From contig JAUXGF010000215.1 of assembly GCA_030622395.1 (NCBI GenBank), positions 1-5,727 on the forward strand: DNA of 5,727 bases. Direction: 5' to 3'. The notes under the pieces are model-generated. The model saw only the letters and a list, made by a program, of their open reading frames with translations. It made no database searches and was not told where the DNA came from. Below are positions 1-5,661 of the stretch, piece by piece. The translations under genes and the position numbers were made by a program. How positions within the stretch are numbered: the stretch's first letter is position 1; every line of letters begins with the position of its first letter. Source of the DNA: Calditrichaceae bacterium. Lineage in GTDB: Bacteria; Calditrichota; Calditrichia; Calditrichales; Calditrichaceae.

Positions 1-223
1 CTTTTTACAAGATTCTGGAAAGGAAGACATGAAGTTAAATAAATAAAAAATAAAAAAAATATTTATACATTTAATTACACCATTTTACAACTTTGGCGGC
101 TCTAACATTATGCTTAACAAGAGCCAACATGCCTTTATGAATTATATATCGCAACCTGTTAGCTTCACAATTGAAGTTTTGCCAGCCAATGTCAAATGCT
201 TAATTAAAAACTTAGTTTTATTA

Positions 224-565
224 CTATTTAATATCCAAGATTATAGTAATGCGATCTATCAGATCAGGAAAATCATTCTTTATTACATCCCATACAATGT
301 CGATATTGACGCCAAAGTAATCATGAATCAGCTTGTCCCTCATACCTGTTATATTTTTCCAAGGAATTTCCGGATATATATTACGTATATTTTTAGAAAC
401 CTTCTTGGCAGCTTCTCCAAGAATCTCAATATTGCGAATTACTGCATCTTGAGTCTTAATATCATTTGAGAACTCCTCATAATTTAGGTCTTTACAATAA
501 ACGACGGCTTTCCCCGCCGCTTCGAGCATATCCTTAATATAATCCATTTCTTTACGCTTAGACAT
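224..565 (-). CDS. hepT: HepT-like HEPN-domain ribonuclease toxin of an MNT/HepT toxin-antitoxin pair
   Basis: Predicted 113-residue all-helical HEPN (DUF86/HepT) protein. The HEPN RNase motif RX4HXY is intact as R76-H81-Y83 in the stretch MRDKLIHDYFGV. The conserved helix QDAVIRNIEILGEAAKKVS (residues 39-57) precedes it. In studied MntA-HepT systems this protein is the toxic RNase (tRNA cleavage has been reported), and the partner silences it by AMPylating the motif tyrosine, here predicted to be Y83. The start is placed at the ATG at 565, because GGGGAG (576-581) lies 10 nt upstream; a TTG ten codons further out (595) is the alternative. The gene overlaps the end of the antitoxin gene by 8 nt, which implies translational coupling and a single operon. 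It ends with TAG, and no convincing terminator follows. Family assignment is strong; toxicity in this host is inferred. Confidence 0.9.
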   Translation of the reverse strand: MSKRKEMDYIKDMLEAAGKAVVYCKDLNYEEFSNDIKTQDAVIRNIEILGEAAKKVSKNIRNIYPEIPWKNITGMRDKLIHDYFGVNIDIVWDVIKNDFPDLIDRITIILDIK

Positions 566-860
566 AGACAATTGACTCCCCAATACTCTCAGCAATTTCT
601 TTATTTCTAATACCTGATATACCAGCCGGCGTTAATACATCCGCCTTCCTTCCAAAGATTTTCTCAAGGTATTCTGAGAATTCCACAAATCTAAGACCTA
701 TAGACTTTTCAAACTCAACAACAATATCTACATCACTGCTCTCATCTGGAGATCCTTTTGCAAATGATCCAAATATGCCAATCTTCTTAACGCCAAATTC
801 TGAATTTAGATATGGAAGATTTTCACGCAGCGTCCGTAACACATCTACTTTTGTCAACAT
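558..860 (-). CDS. mntA: MNT-domain nucleotidyltransferase antitoxin (MntA-like)
   Basis: Predicted 100-residue minimal nucleotidyltransferase of the DNA polymerase beta superfamily. The signature GSX10DXD is complete: G31-S32 in GIFGSFAKGSPDESSDVDIVVEF, with metal-binding D43 and D45. D74 in KADVLTP is the likely third acidic residue. In MntA-HepT systems this antitoxin transfers AMP to the tyrosine of the HepT RX4HXY motif and so inactivates the RNase. The start at 860 is preferred because GAGGAAG (866-872) sits 5 nt upstream. The in-frame ATG at 890 would add ten residues but has no ribosome binding site. The antitoxin precedes the toxin and overlaps it by 8 nt, the usual order for this family. 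The alternative reading as a stand-alone DNA repair or resistance nucleotidyltransferase is unlikely, given the partner. Confidence 0.9.
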   Translation of the reverse strand: MLTKVDVLRTLRENLPYLNSEFGVKKIGIFGSFAKGSPDESSDVDIVVEFEKSIGLRFVEFSEYLEKIFGRKADVLTPAGISGIRNKEIAESIGESIVYV

Positions 861-923
861 TATATCTTCCTCATTAATATTGTTTTTCATACATTGAATG
901 CCATTATTCAGGATTTCATCTGT

Positions 924-952
924 AATGTATTAAATTAAAATATGACTAACAA
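924..952 (-). promoter_or_regulatory. Possible sigma70-type promoter for the mntA-hepT operon
   Basis: On the minus strand, TTGTTA (947-952, -35-like, 4/6) is followed after 17 nt by TACATT (924-929, -10-like, 4/6). It would give a leader of roughly 55 nt before the ATG at 860. The match is weak and the region is AT-rich, so this is only a candidate. I see no clear operator palindrome. Confidence 0.25.
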
Positions 953-1008
953 TAATAATTTCCATTGCCGGGTAATACTTTAGATTGAGTGTATTTGGAA
1001 TAGCGCTA

Positions 1009-1065
1009 ACCCACCCCTAGCCCCTCCCGAGAGGGGAATTGTCTCATCCCAAGAAGGGGGGGATT
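1009..1065. repeat. GC-rich intergenic inverted-repeat element downstream of uvrC
   Basis: This is a C/G-rich island in an AT-rich intergenic stretch. It contains the perfect hairpin CCCCTC (1021-1026), loop CCGA, GAGGGG (1031-1036). A second, weaker arm pair follows: ATCCC (1046-1050) with GGGAT (1060-1064). It starts with AACCCACCCCTAG, and this layout resembles dispersed intergenic repeats I recall from Bacteroidetes-like and related genomes. Read on the uvrC strand, the first hairpin is followed by CTAGGGG and not by a T-run. It is therefore not a standard Rho-independent terminator, though it could still protect the uvrC 3' end or slow readthrough into the TA operon. One copy is visible, so its status as a dispersed repeat is inferred. 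Confidence 0.5.
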
Positions 1066-1072
1066 GATTTGT

Positions 1073-2908
1073 TTATTCCTTTTTTTCATCTTCCGGATGG
1101 AAAAAGCTGTAAATCCTTTTGGCGGTATTTTTTGGTATTTTTCCTTTTCCGGTCAATTCTTCAATTGGGGCGAGGCGTATTTTTTTTACTGATCCGAATA
1201 CCTTAAGCAAATGACTGCGCCGCTTTTCTCCTATTCCTTCTATTTTATCCAATTCAGAAACAATAGTCCGTTTCTTGCGCCGTTCACGATGGAAGGTGAT
1301 GGCAAACCTGTGGGCTTCGTCGCGGATTTGCTGCAGCAGGCGTAAACTTGACGAAGTGTGCGGCAGTGTCTGGGCGTCGCTTATCCCCGGAAAAAAGATC
1401 TCTTCCAACCGCTTGGCTAAACCGATGACCGGCTGATCTCTCAAGTCCAATTCATTTAAAACCGACATAGCGCTGGAAAGCTGCCCCTTGCCTCCGTCCA
1501 CCATTATCAAATCAGGTAAATCTTTATTTTCCCTTATCAAGCGGCTGTACCGCCTTCGGATTACTTCGCGCATCATGGCAAAATCGTCGGGCGTATCCTT
1601 AATCTGAATTTTAAAACGGCGGTATTCCGACTTTTTTGGTTTTCCATTAACAAAACAAACCATAGAAGCAACCGGATCAGAGCCTTGAATATTAGAGATA
1701 TCAAAACATTCGATACGTTTCGGTTCTTTATCCAGCCGCAAATCGCGCTGCAGGGCTTTAACCACATGCGGAACATAATTTTTTGCTTTCAACTTTTGCA
1801 GCTTGAGTTCTTCCATTAAGAAGCGGGCATTCTTTTCGCCTAAGTTCATTAATTTCTTTTTTTCGCCCATTTTGGGAATAAATATATTTACCTTTCTGCC
1901 CGACCGTTCCGTAAGCCATGATTCAATAGTTGACATATTTTCGATTTCTGTTTGCAGGAATATTTCCTGAGGCAGGTCATCAGATTTGAAGTAATATTGA
2001 TTCAAAAATGATTCAGCGATTTCGGCTGTGGATTTCCATTCCACCCTGCTCATATAATAATGAACCCTGCCGGTAATTTTACCCTCGCGAATCTTAAACA
2101 AAACAGCGCAGGCGTCATCGTCTTCTTTAGCCACAGCCAATACATCGCGGTCTTTCTGATCGCTTTGGACAATTTTTTGCGAATTGCGGTAATCTTCAAG
2201 CGTTTTAAGTTTATCGCGGACCTTTGCGGCTTCTTCAAACAACTGACTCCCGGAACAGGTCTGCATCTCCCGGCGCAGTTCTTTAACAATTTTGGATGTT
2301 TTGCCTTTTAGAAAACGCCGTACGCGCTCGATCTCACTGCTGTATTCTTCTTTACTTTGTAAACCCTGGCACGGCCCTTTGCATTTATCAATATAATAAT
2401 CCAAACAAAGCTGCACTTTTGCATTTTTAATCATCCCGGGCGATAAAGCATACTTGCACGATCGAACAGTGAAAATTATTTTAAGTGTTTTTAAAATATA
2501 ACGCACGTTTTTTACATCTGTATAAGGACCAAAATATTGCGAACCATCGCGGATAATTTTACGGGTTAAGAAAACCTGGGGGAAATCCTCTTTGGTGATC
2601 CGGATATAGGGGTAGCTTTTATCGTCTTTTAAACTGATGTTATAACGCGGTTTATGTTTTTTAATGAGATTGTTTTCAAGAATTAAAGCTTCCACTTCCG
2701 TATCGGTGACAATCCATTCAAGATCGGCAATACGTTTAACCAAAGCCGCTAATTTAGGATGATACGGTGTGGATGGTTGAAAATAGGAACGCACCCTGCC
2801 GCGCAAAACAGCCGCCTTGCCCACATAGAGGATAAGCCCTTTTTTATCTTTAAATATATAACAGCCGGGCTTTAAGGGAAAATTTTGCAGCTTTTCTTTT
2901 AAATTCAT
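1073..2908 (-). CDS. uvrC: Excinuclease ABC subunit C (UvrC), nucleotide excision repair
   Basis: Full-length 611-residue UvrC, a normal size for the family. It makes the 3' and 5' incisions around a lesion marked by UvrA-UvrB. The N-terminal GIY-YIG nuclease (about 12-93) has G15-C16-Y17 for GIY, Y28-V29-G30-K31 for YIG, the arginines around R38 and E73 in EVEAL. Four cysteines, C151, C168, C176 and C180, match the position of the reported UvrC [4Fe-4S] ligands. A UVR domain that contacts UvrB lies at about 203-238. The RNase H-like nuclease shows D403 (CFDISN), D441/D442, D471 (MVDGGKGQL) and H533 (DEAHRFAI). A helix-hairpin-helix region covers about 551-602 (IEGIGEKRRSHLLKVFG). The ATG at 2908 fits the family N-terminus, though its ribosome binding site is weak. 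It appears monocistronic: the genes on both sides are separated by repeats or attC DNA. Confidence 0.98.
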   Translation of the reverse strand: MNLKEKLQNFPLKPGCYIFKDKKGLILYVGKAAVLRGRVRSYFQPSTPYHPKLAALVKRIADLEWIVTDTEVEALILENNLIKKHKPRYNISLKDDKSYPYIRITKEDFPQVFLTRKIIRDGSQYFGPYTDVKNVRYILKTLKIIFTVRSCKYALSPGMIKNAKVQLCLDYYIDKCKGPCQGLQSKEEYSSEIERVRRFLKGKTSKIVKELRREMQTCSGSQLFEEAAKVRDKLKTLEDYRNSQKIVQSDQKDRDVLAVAKEDDDACAVLFKIREGKITGRVHYYMSRVEWKSTAEIAESFLNQYYFKSDDLPQEIFLQTEIENMSTIESWLTERSGRKVNIFIPKMGEKKKLMNLGEKNARFLMEELKLQKLKAKNYVPHVVKALQRDLRLDKEPKRIECFDISNIQGSDPVASMVCFVNGKPKKSEYRRFKIQIKDTPDDFAMMREVIRRRYSRLIRENKDLPDLIMVDGGKGQLSSAMSVLNELDLRDQPVIGLAKRLEEIFFPGISDAQTLPHTSSSLRLLQQIRDEAHRFAITFHRERRKKRTIVSELDKIEGIGEKRRSHLLKVFGSVKKIRLAPIEELTGKGKIPKNTAKRIYSFFHPEDEKKE

Positions 2909-2927
2909 TTTTAAGATCGACCGCGTT

Positions 2928-2956
2928 TTTATACAACCTAAAATTCCAAATTACAA
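2928..2956 (-). promoter_or_regulatory. Probable sigma70-type promoter of uvrC
   Basis: On the minus strand, TTGTAA (2951-2956, 4/6 match to TTGACA) and TATAAA (2928-2933, 5/6 match to TATAAT) are separated by exactly 17 nt. Transcription would start near 2921, leaving a short leader of about 13 nt before the ATG at 2908. It lies between the last attC site and uvrC, so uvrC would not depend on readthrough from the cassette array. I see no clear LexA box. Confidence 0.45.
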
Positions 2957-3011
2957 ATAATAAAAAACAAACCTGTCCGCTTCTGGCCTAGTAAGCTCCA
3001 ATAAATCAAGG

Positions 3012-3068
3012 TGCTAACTACAAAGCTCAAGCGCAAGGTCACGCGTCGGCTGGAGCTCAATGTTGGCG
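3012..3068 (-). other. attC recombination site B (57 bp, terminal in the array)
   Basis: This is a classic short integron attC (59-base element), read on the minus strand. The R'' core is CGCCAAC (3068 down to 3062) and the R' core is GTTAGCA (3018 down to 3012). The inner 6-mers GCCAAC and GTTAGC are complementary except for one G.T. The arms AGCTCCAGC (3057 down to 3049) and GCTTGAGCT (3032 down to 3024) pair at 8 of 9 positions. Exactly 8 nt separate the AAC from the point where the arms lose perfect symmetry, the same spacing as in sites A and C. It begins 19 nt after the stop codon of the lipoprotein gene, where a cassette attC should be. The predicted crossover is after G on the minus strand at 3018. 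IntI would recognise the folded single bottom strand. Confidence 0.85.
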
Positions 3069-3669
3069 GATATTATGATGACTAAGCCTATTTCACTGAA
3101 ATCCCGTACCGAACTGCGTATTCTTTACCCAGAGAGCTCTTTGCTTCTCGTATCATAATCTTGAGCACACGTTGGTTGTCCAAATCCTGTAAACCTAAAA
3201 AATGAAGCTTTGAGTTGTCTCCGGATGCAACTGAGTCAAAAGATTTATCTACCTGTTGAGCTACTGACTTCATAGCAGCGGCATTTAATGGATTCACCGA
3301 AGCATCAATAAATACGAGCATTCCAGAGCTTTGCTGGAAAAAGAGAGAATAGCCAATAATGGGTGACTTTATGTCCAATACCGCATATCCTTCAACCATC
3401 ATTTCTCCCTGACGCTGGGAGGCTACATGTTTGTACCGACTCGACTCCCCACCTAAGTAAGTCTTGACGCTCTCGGGGTTCTGCCCGTGTTTCAATATCT
3501 GCAAAACTACGGTCATTAGGAGCTTTTCCTCAAGAACCTTAACGGTGGTCTCCGGCACTCGTTTGGTATGAACTGACTCAGAGCACGATGTGCAGATAGT
3601 CAGTACGAATAACATCGTTGACAATATAACTACCTTTCGCATCCGCTTTTCTCCCTTTCTTGATTCTAA
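3018..3669 (-). mobile_element. Integron gene cassette 1 (652 bp, lipoprotein cassette)
   Basis: This is the unit between the predicted crossover points of attC A (G at 3670) and attC B (G at 3018). It holds one minus-strand ORF that fills almost the whole cassette: 27 nt upstream of the start, 19 nt between stop and R'', then the attC. This compact one-gene layout with almost no leader is typical of integron cassettes. There is no room inside it for a promoter, so expression would depend on readthrough or on a promoter in or beyond attC A. Its base composition is visibly more GC-rich than that of the neighbouring cassette, which fits independent origins. Confidence 0.8.
3088..3642 (-). CDS. 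Predicted lipoprotein of unknown function, cassette-borne
   Basis: Predicted 184-residue protein; I do not recognise the family. The N-terminus has a short positive end (R2, K3), a hydrophobic stretch (residues 4-16) and Cys20 in ICTSCSES, which looks like a lipoprotein signal peptide. The lipobox is imperfect, with Cys instead of Leu/Val at -3. The mature part is a mixed, soluble-looking domain: a helix near 32-52, then alternating beta-rich segments such as GEMMVEGYAVLDI and GYSLFFQQSSGMLVFIDAS. It has no further membrane segment and no recognisable catalytic motif. The start at 3642 is supported by GGGAG 8 nt upstream (minus AAAGGGAG). It is the sole gene of cassette 1, flanked by attC A upstream and attC B downstream. 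An envelope or periplasm-facing role is likely from the signal; anything more specific would be a guess. Confidence 0.75.
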   Translation of the reverse strand: MRKVVILSTMLFVLTICTSCSESVHTKRVPETTVKVLEEKLLMTVVLQILKHGQNPESVKTYLGGESSRYKHVASQRQGEMMVEGYAVLDIKSPIIGYSLFFQQSSGMLVFIDASVNPLNAAAMKSVAQQVDKSFDSVASGDNSKLHFLGLQDLDNQRVLKIMIREAKSSLGKEYAVRYGISVK

Positions 3670-3793
3670 CGCCCAGTGCTCAGCCGCCGAAAAGAACGGC
3701 CATTGATTTAAACTTACTAATATACTCGCGCGAACAAAAGATGAAACAAAAAATCAGTACGCGTTTTCGGTCGGTTGCAGCACGATGTTATAC
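3664..3793 (-). other. attC recombination site A (130 bp, long type)
   Basis: Long attC-like imperfect palindrome, read on the minus strand. R'' is GTATAAC (3793 down to 3787) and R' is GTTAGAA (3670 down to 3664), a 6/7 match to GTTRRRY. The arms 3764-3783 and 3676-3693 form about 18 pairs (one G.T), with GTGCT, CA, CCG and CCGAAAA as successive paired blocks. They are interrupted by two unpaired bases on the R'' side. The first of these, a G on the minus strand (3778), lies exactly 8 nt after AAC. This matches the extrahelical base that orients attC folding and selects the bottom strand. Between the arms is a variable segment of about 70 nt that contains the palindrome TCGCGCGA (3726-3733). 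The site sits between the stop of the receiver-fusion gene and the start of the lipoprotein gene. Confidence 0.87.
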
Positions 3794-5538
3794 GTTTTTA
3801 AATTTATAAACAACAATACTTAATAGAAAGATTTAATTTAATCATGTTTATTCGAGTTATTTAAAACAACTTTAATTATTTCGAGAAGTCTATCTAGCTT
3901 TATCGGCTTGTGAAAAACAAAATCTGTATATAATTTACATTCATTAAGATTTTCTTCAGTTAAAAAAGCACTTTGAATGATAAATTTTATTTCTGGGAAT
4001 GTTTTGCTGCAAATCTTTAGAAGTTCTATTCCATTTAGTCCTAAATGATTTATATCAGATATCACTAACTTTATTTTATTCGCATGTTTTTTTATGAATT
4101 CTAAAGCGCTATTTCCATTGTCAATCTCAATAAATTCAATAGAGTTATATTTAAATCTAGATTTAAAATATTCTACTAAGATATCTCGGACCTCTTTTTG
4201 ATCATCAACTATAACTACAAATTCTAATTGGGAAAGCTTTGTCGGATCATTTCTAAATATTATTTTTTTCAGCTTTATATTTTGAAGAATTTCTATAGAC
4301 TTTTGATGGCCTAAATCTGCTGCATTTCTTAAATCACTTATAATTAATTCTTTTCTATCCAAAGCTTTATTTGTCACAGCACGATAATAAAAAGCTTCTT
4401 TTATTGAGGAATCAGTTTCAATAACTTCGTTAAAATTTATTAAAGCTTGATCATAAGATTTATTTTTAAGAAGGGAAAGGCCAGATTCTAAAATATCAAG
4501 TACGTCCGCTTCATTAGATACATCAGCTTTATTATCTTGAATAAGATCATTTGTTTTATTTTCAATATATATTGATTTTGCCTCCTCTTCCTCATCTTCA
4601 TAAATCTTTGACACTAAAAATAGTTGAAATACTTCTATGCCAAATACTATAAGTAAGATAATCGGAATTGATATAGCTGGATAGTTCAACAAGTAGGCAG
4701 TGGCAAATATGAGATAAGAAATTTGAGCCACAAACACACTAAGAACTGAAGCGGAAGCATCTGGGCCTTCTTTACTTGCCATATAACTGAAAGGGCCTGT
4801 AGCAATTCCATAGCCAAACAACAATAGAACAAAAATATTTAAATCTCTAGATAATGAAATTGCAATTGCTTTATCTAAAATAAAGAAAACATAAAAAAGA
4901 ATTATAACGTGGCCAATTAAAATATTAATAAAGCCAATTATAAGGTATGGTATTTTCCAACTTTTTTTTTGAAAATAAACGATAAGAGCCATCATTGGCA
5001 TTTGAACTATAGTAACAATTGAATAAGCCCAAGGAACAAACAATGAAAAAACGAAGGCAGCGATTACCAATTTCCACTGCCCTAAAATTAGGAGCCATAT
5101 ACCGCTTACTAAACCACCAAAAAAATTTAGAAATATTATAGGGATACTAATTGTGGAAAGAACAATCGAAAATGCATCATCCAATAAATACAGTTTTCCT
5201 TTAAGGTCTAAGTATACAAATAGCGCCATAATAAGTTGAACACTCCATCGGATAATCTCAGCAAGTGTACTATCAAGACTATAAAGTAACATGTTTGGTA
5301 CAAAGAATAAAAGAAAGGCGACTACTGCTTTTTTCCATGAATAGTATAAAAAACCAAAAGGACCAAATATGATGACAAATACAGCACCAAGCCATGGATT
5401 TTTGGTTACTCGATAAACCATCTTTTTATCCTACCCTCTGTGGCCAAATAAACGTATTGCAATTAATATTTTCAATATCTTAAAATTTAGTAAGGTCGAA
5501 AGTCGAAACACAAAGATGTAAATAACTAAAACGTATAA
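3670..5538 (-). mobile_element. Integron gene cassette 2 (1869 bp, membrane-TPR-receiver cassette)
   Basis: This is the unit between the predicted crossovers of attC C (G at 5539) and attC A (G at 3670). It consists of a 117-nt leader, one minus-strand ORF of 527 codons, a 44-nt spacer and attC A. It is AT-rich throughout, unlike cassette 1. It is large for an integron cassette; most carry a few hundred bases. The leader is long enough for a promoter, but the best match I see, TTGAAA followed after 17 nt by TTTATT, is poor. Confidence 0.78.
3838..5421 (-). CDS. Polytopic membrane protein with TPR repeats and C-terminal response-regulator receiver domain
   Basis: Predicted 527-residue three-part protein. 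Residues 1-272 are strongly hydrophobic, with about 8-10 membrane segments (roughly 10-28, 31-48, 55-72, 84-108, 117-147, 157-181, 194-214, 225-245, 249-271). An acidic linker follows (DEEEEA, 276-281). Residues about 306-375 look like two TPR/Sel1-type helical repeats (YDQALINFNEVIETD; ISDLRNAADLGHQKSIEIL). Residues 399-520 are a CheY-like receiver with a complete active site: D406/D407, phosphoacceptor D456 in VISDINHLGLNG, S484 and K505 in FHKPI. No kinase or DNA-binding domain follows, so output may pass inward to the TPR and membrane parts. The start at 5421 has AGGA (5429-5432) 7 nt upstream. It is the only gene of cassette 2. The partner kinase is unknown, and the membrane domain family is not recognised. 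Confidence 0.85.
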   Translation of the reverse strand: MVYRVTKNPWLGAVFVIIFGPFGFLYYSWKKAVVAFLLFFVPNMLLYSLDSTLAEIIRWSVQLIMALFVYLDLKGKLYLLDDAFSIVLSTISIPIIFLNFFGGLVSGIWLLILGQWKLVIAAFVFSLFVPWAYSIVTIVQMPMMALIVYFQKKSWKIPYLIIGFINILIGHVIILFYVFFILDKAIAISLSRDLNIFVLLLFGYGIATGPFSYMASKEGPDASASVLSVFVAQISYLIFATAYLLNYPAISIPIILLIVFGIEVFQLFLVSKIYEDEEEEAKSIYIENKTNDLIQDNKADVSNEADVLDILESGLSLLKNKSYDQALINFNEVIETDSSIKEAFYYRAVTNKALDRKELIISDLRNAADLGHQKSIEILQNIKLKKIIFRNDPTKLSQLEFVVIVDDQKEVRDILVEYFKSRFKYNSIEFIEIDNGNSALEFIKKHANKIKLVISDINHLGLNGIELLKICSKTFPEIKFIIQSAFLTEENLNECKLYTDFVFHKPIKLDRLLEIIKVVLNNSNKHD

Positions 5539-5661
5539 CGGCTGGTAATCACCTGAAAAAAAATTGCGGCTATGAGTTTCATAATACCAGCGTATTTCTG
5601 CGTTTTATAAAATTTCAAAAGACCAGTGCGCGTTTTTTTCAGGTGCATTACATTGTTATAC
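5533..5661 (-). other. attC recombination site C (129 bp, long type)
   Basis: Long attC-like palindrome on the minus strand. R'' is GTATAAC (5661 down to 5655) and R' is GTTATAC (5539 down to 5533), perfectly complementary over 7 bp. The arms 5633-5650 and 5546-5562 form 17 consecutive pairs, TAAT plus CACCTGAAAAAAA. They are interrupted only by one unpaired base, a G on the minus strand (5646), exactly 8 nt after AAC as in site A. The intervening segment is about 70 nt. It shares sequence with site A: on the plus strand, 5622-5636 and 3753-3767 agree at 13 of 15 bases. It lies between the truncated ORF at the right edge and the leader of the receiver-fusion gene. Confidence 0.87.

Noticed and set aside
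1..42. Possible 3' end of a plus-strand gene at the left edge, for example a frame ending TAA at 40-42.
   Set aside because: All three plus frames stay open for 9-14 codons from the edge and each ends plausibly. The frame cannot be chosen and no product can be supported.
98..176. Degenerate attC-like arrangement: CTCTAAC near 100-106 and GTTAGC at 158-163, with GGCTCT (98-103) and AGAGCC (120-125) as a side hairpin.
   Set aside because: The inner arms share only about three pairable bases, and no consistent bulge spacing is seen. Unlike sites A, B and C, it does not make a convincing stem.
163..180. CTTCA-CAAT-TGAAG hairpin followed by TTTT on the plus strand, a possible terminator.
   Set aside because: The stem has only 5 bp, is AT-rich and is followed by a run of four T. 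No plus-strand gene ends nearby, and on the HepT strand no T-run follows.
110..469. A 119-codon plus-strand open frame.
   Set aside because: It lies mostly antisense to hepT, which has clear family motifs. Its product shows no recognisable domain, and AT-rich shadow composition explains it.
1021..1036. The CCCCTC/GAGGGG hairpin as a Rho-independent terminator for uvrC.
   Set aside because: There is no T-run after the stem on the uvrC strand, and a repeat element fits the sequence better.
5495..5508. Tandem GTCGAAA x2 in the leader of the receiver-fusion gene, a possible operator.
   Set aside because: Two 7-bp copies are too little to support a binding site, and no promoter placement makes it meaningful.
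3012..5661. Reading the three palindromes as intrinsic terminators or IS-end inverted repeats.
   Set aside because: They have no T-run, transposase or target duplication. The shared AAC...GTT borders, constant 8-nt spacing and position after each stop codon fit attC much better.
3012..5661. CRISPR array interpretation of the repeated elements.
   Set aside because: Only three elements occur, separated by whole genes, and they lack short identical repeats with uniform spacers.
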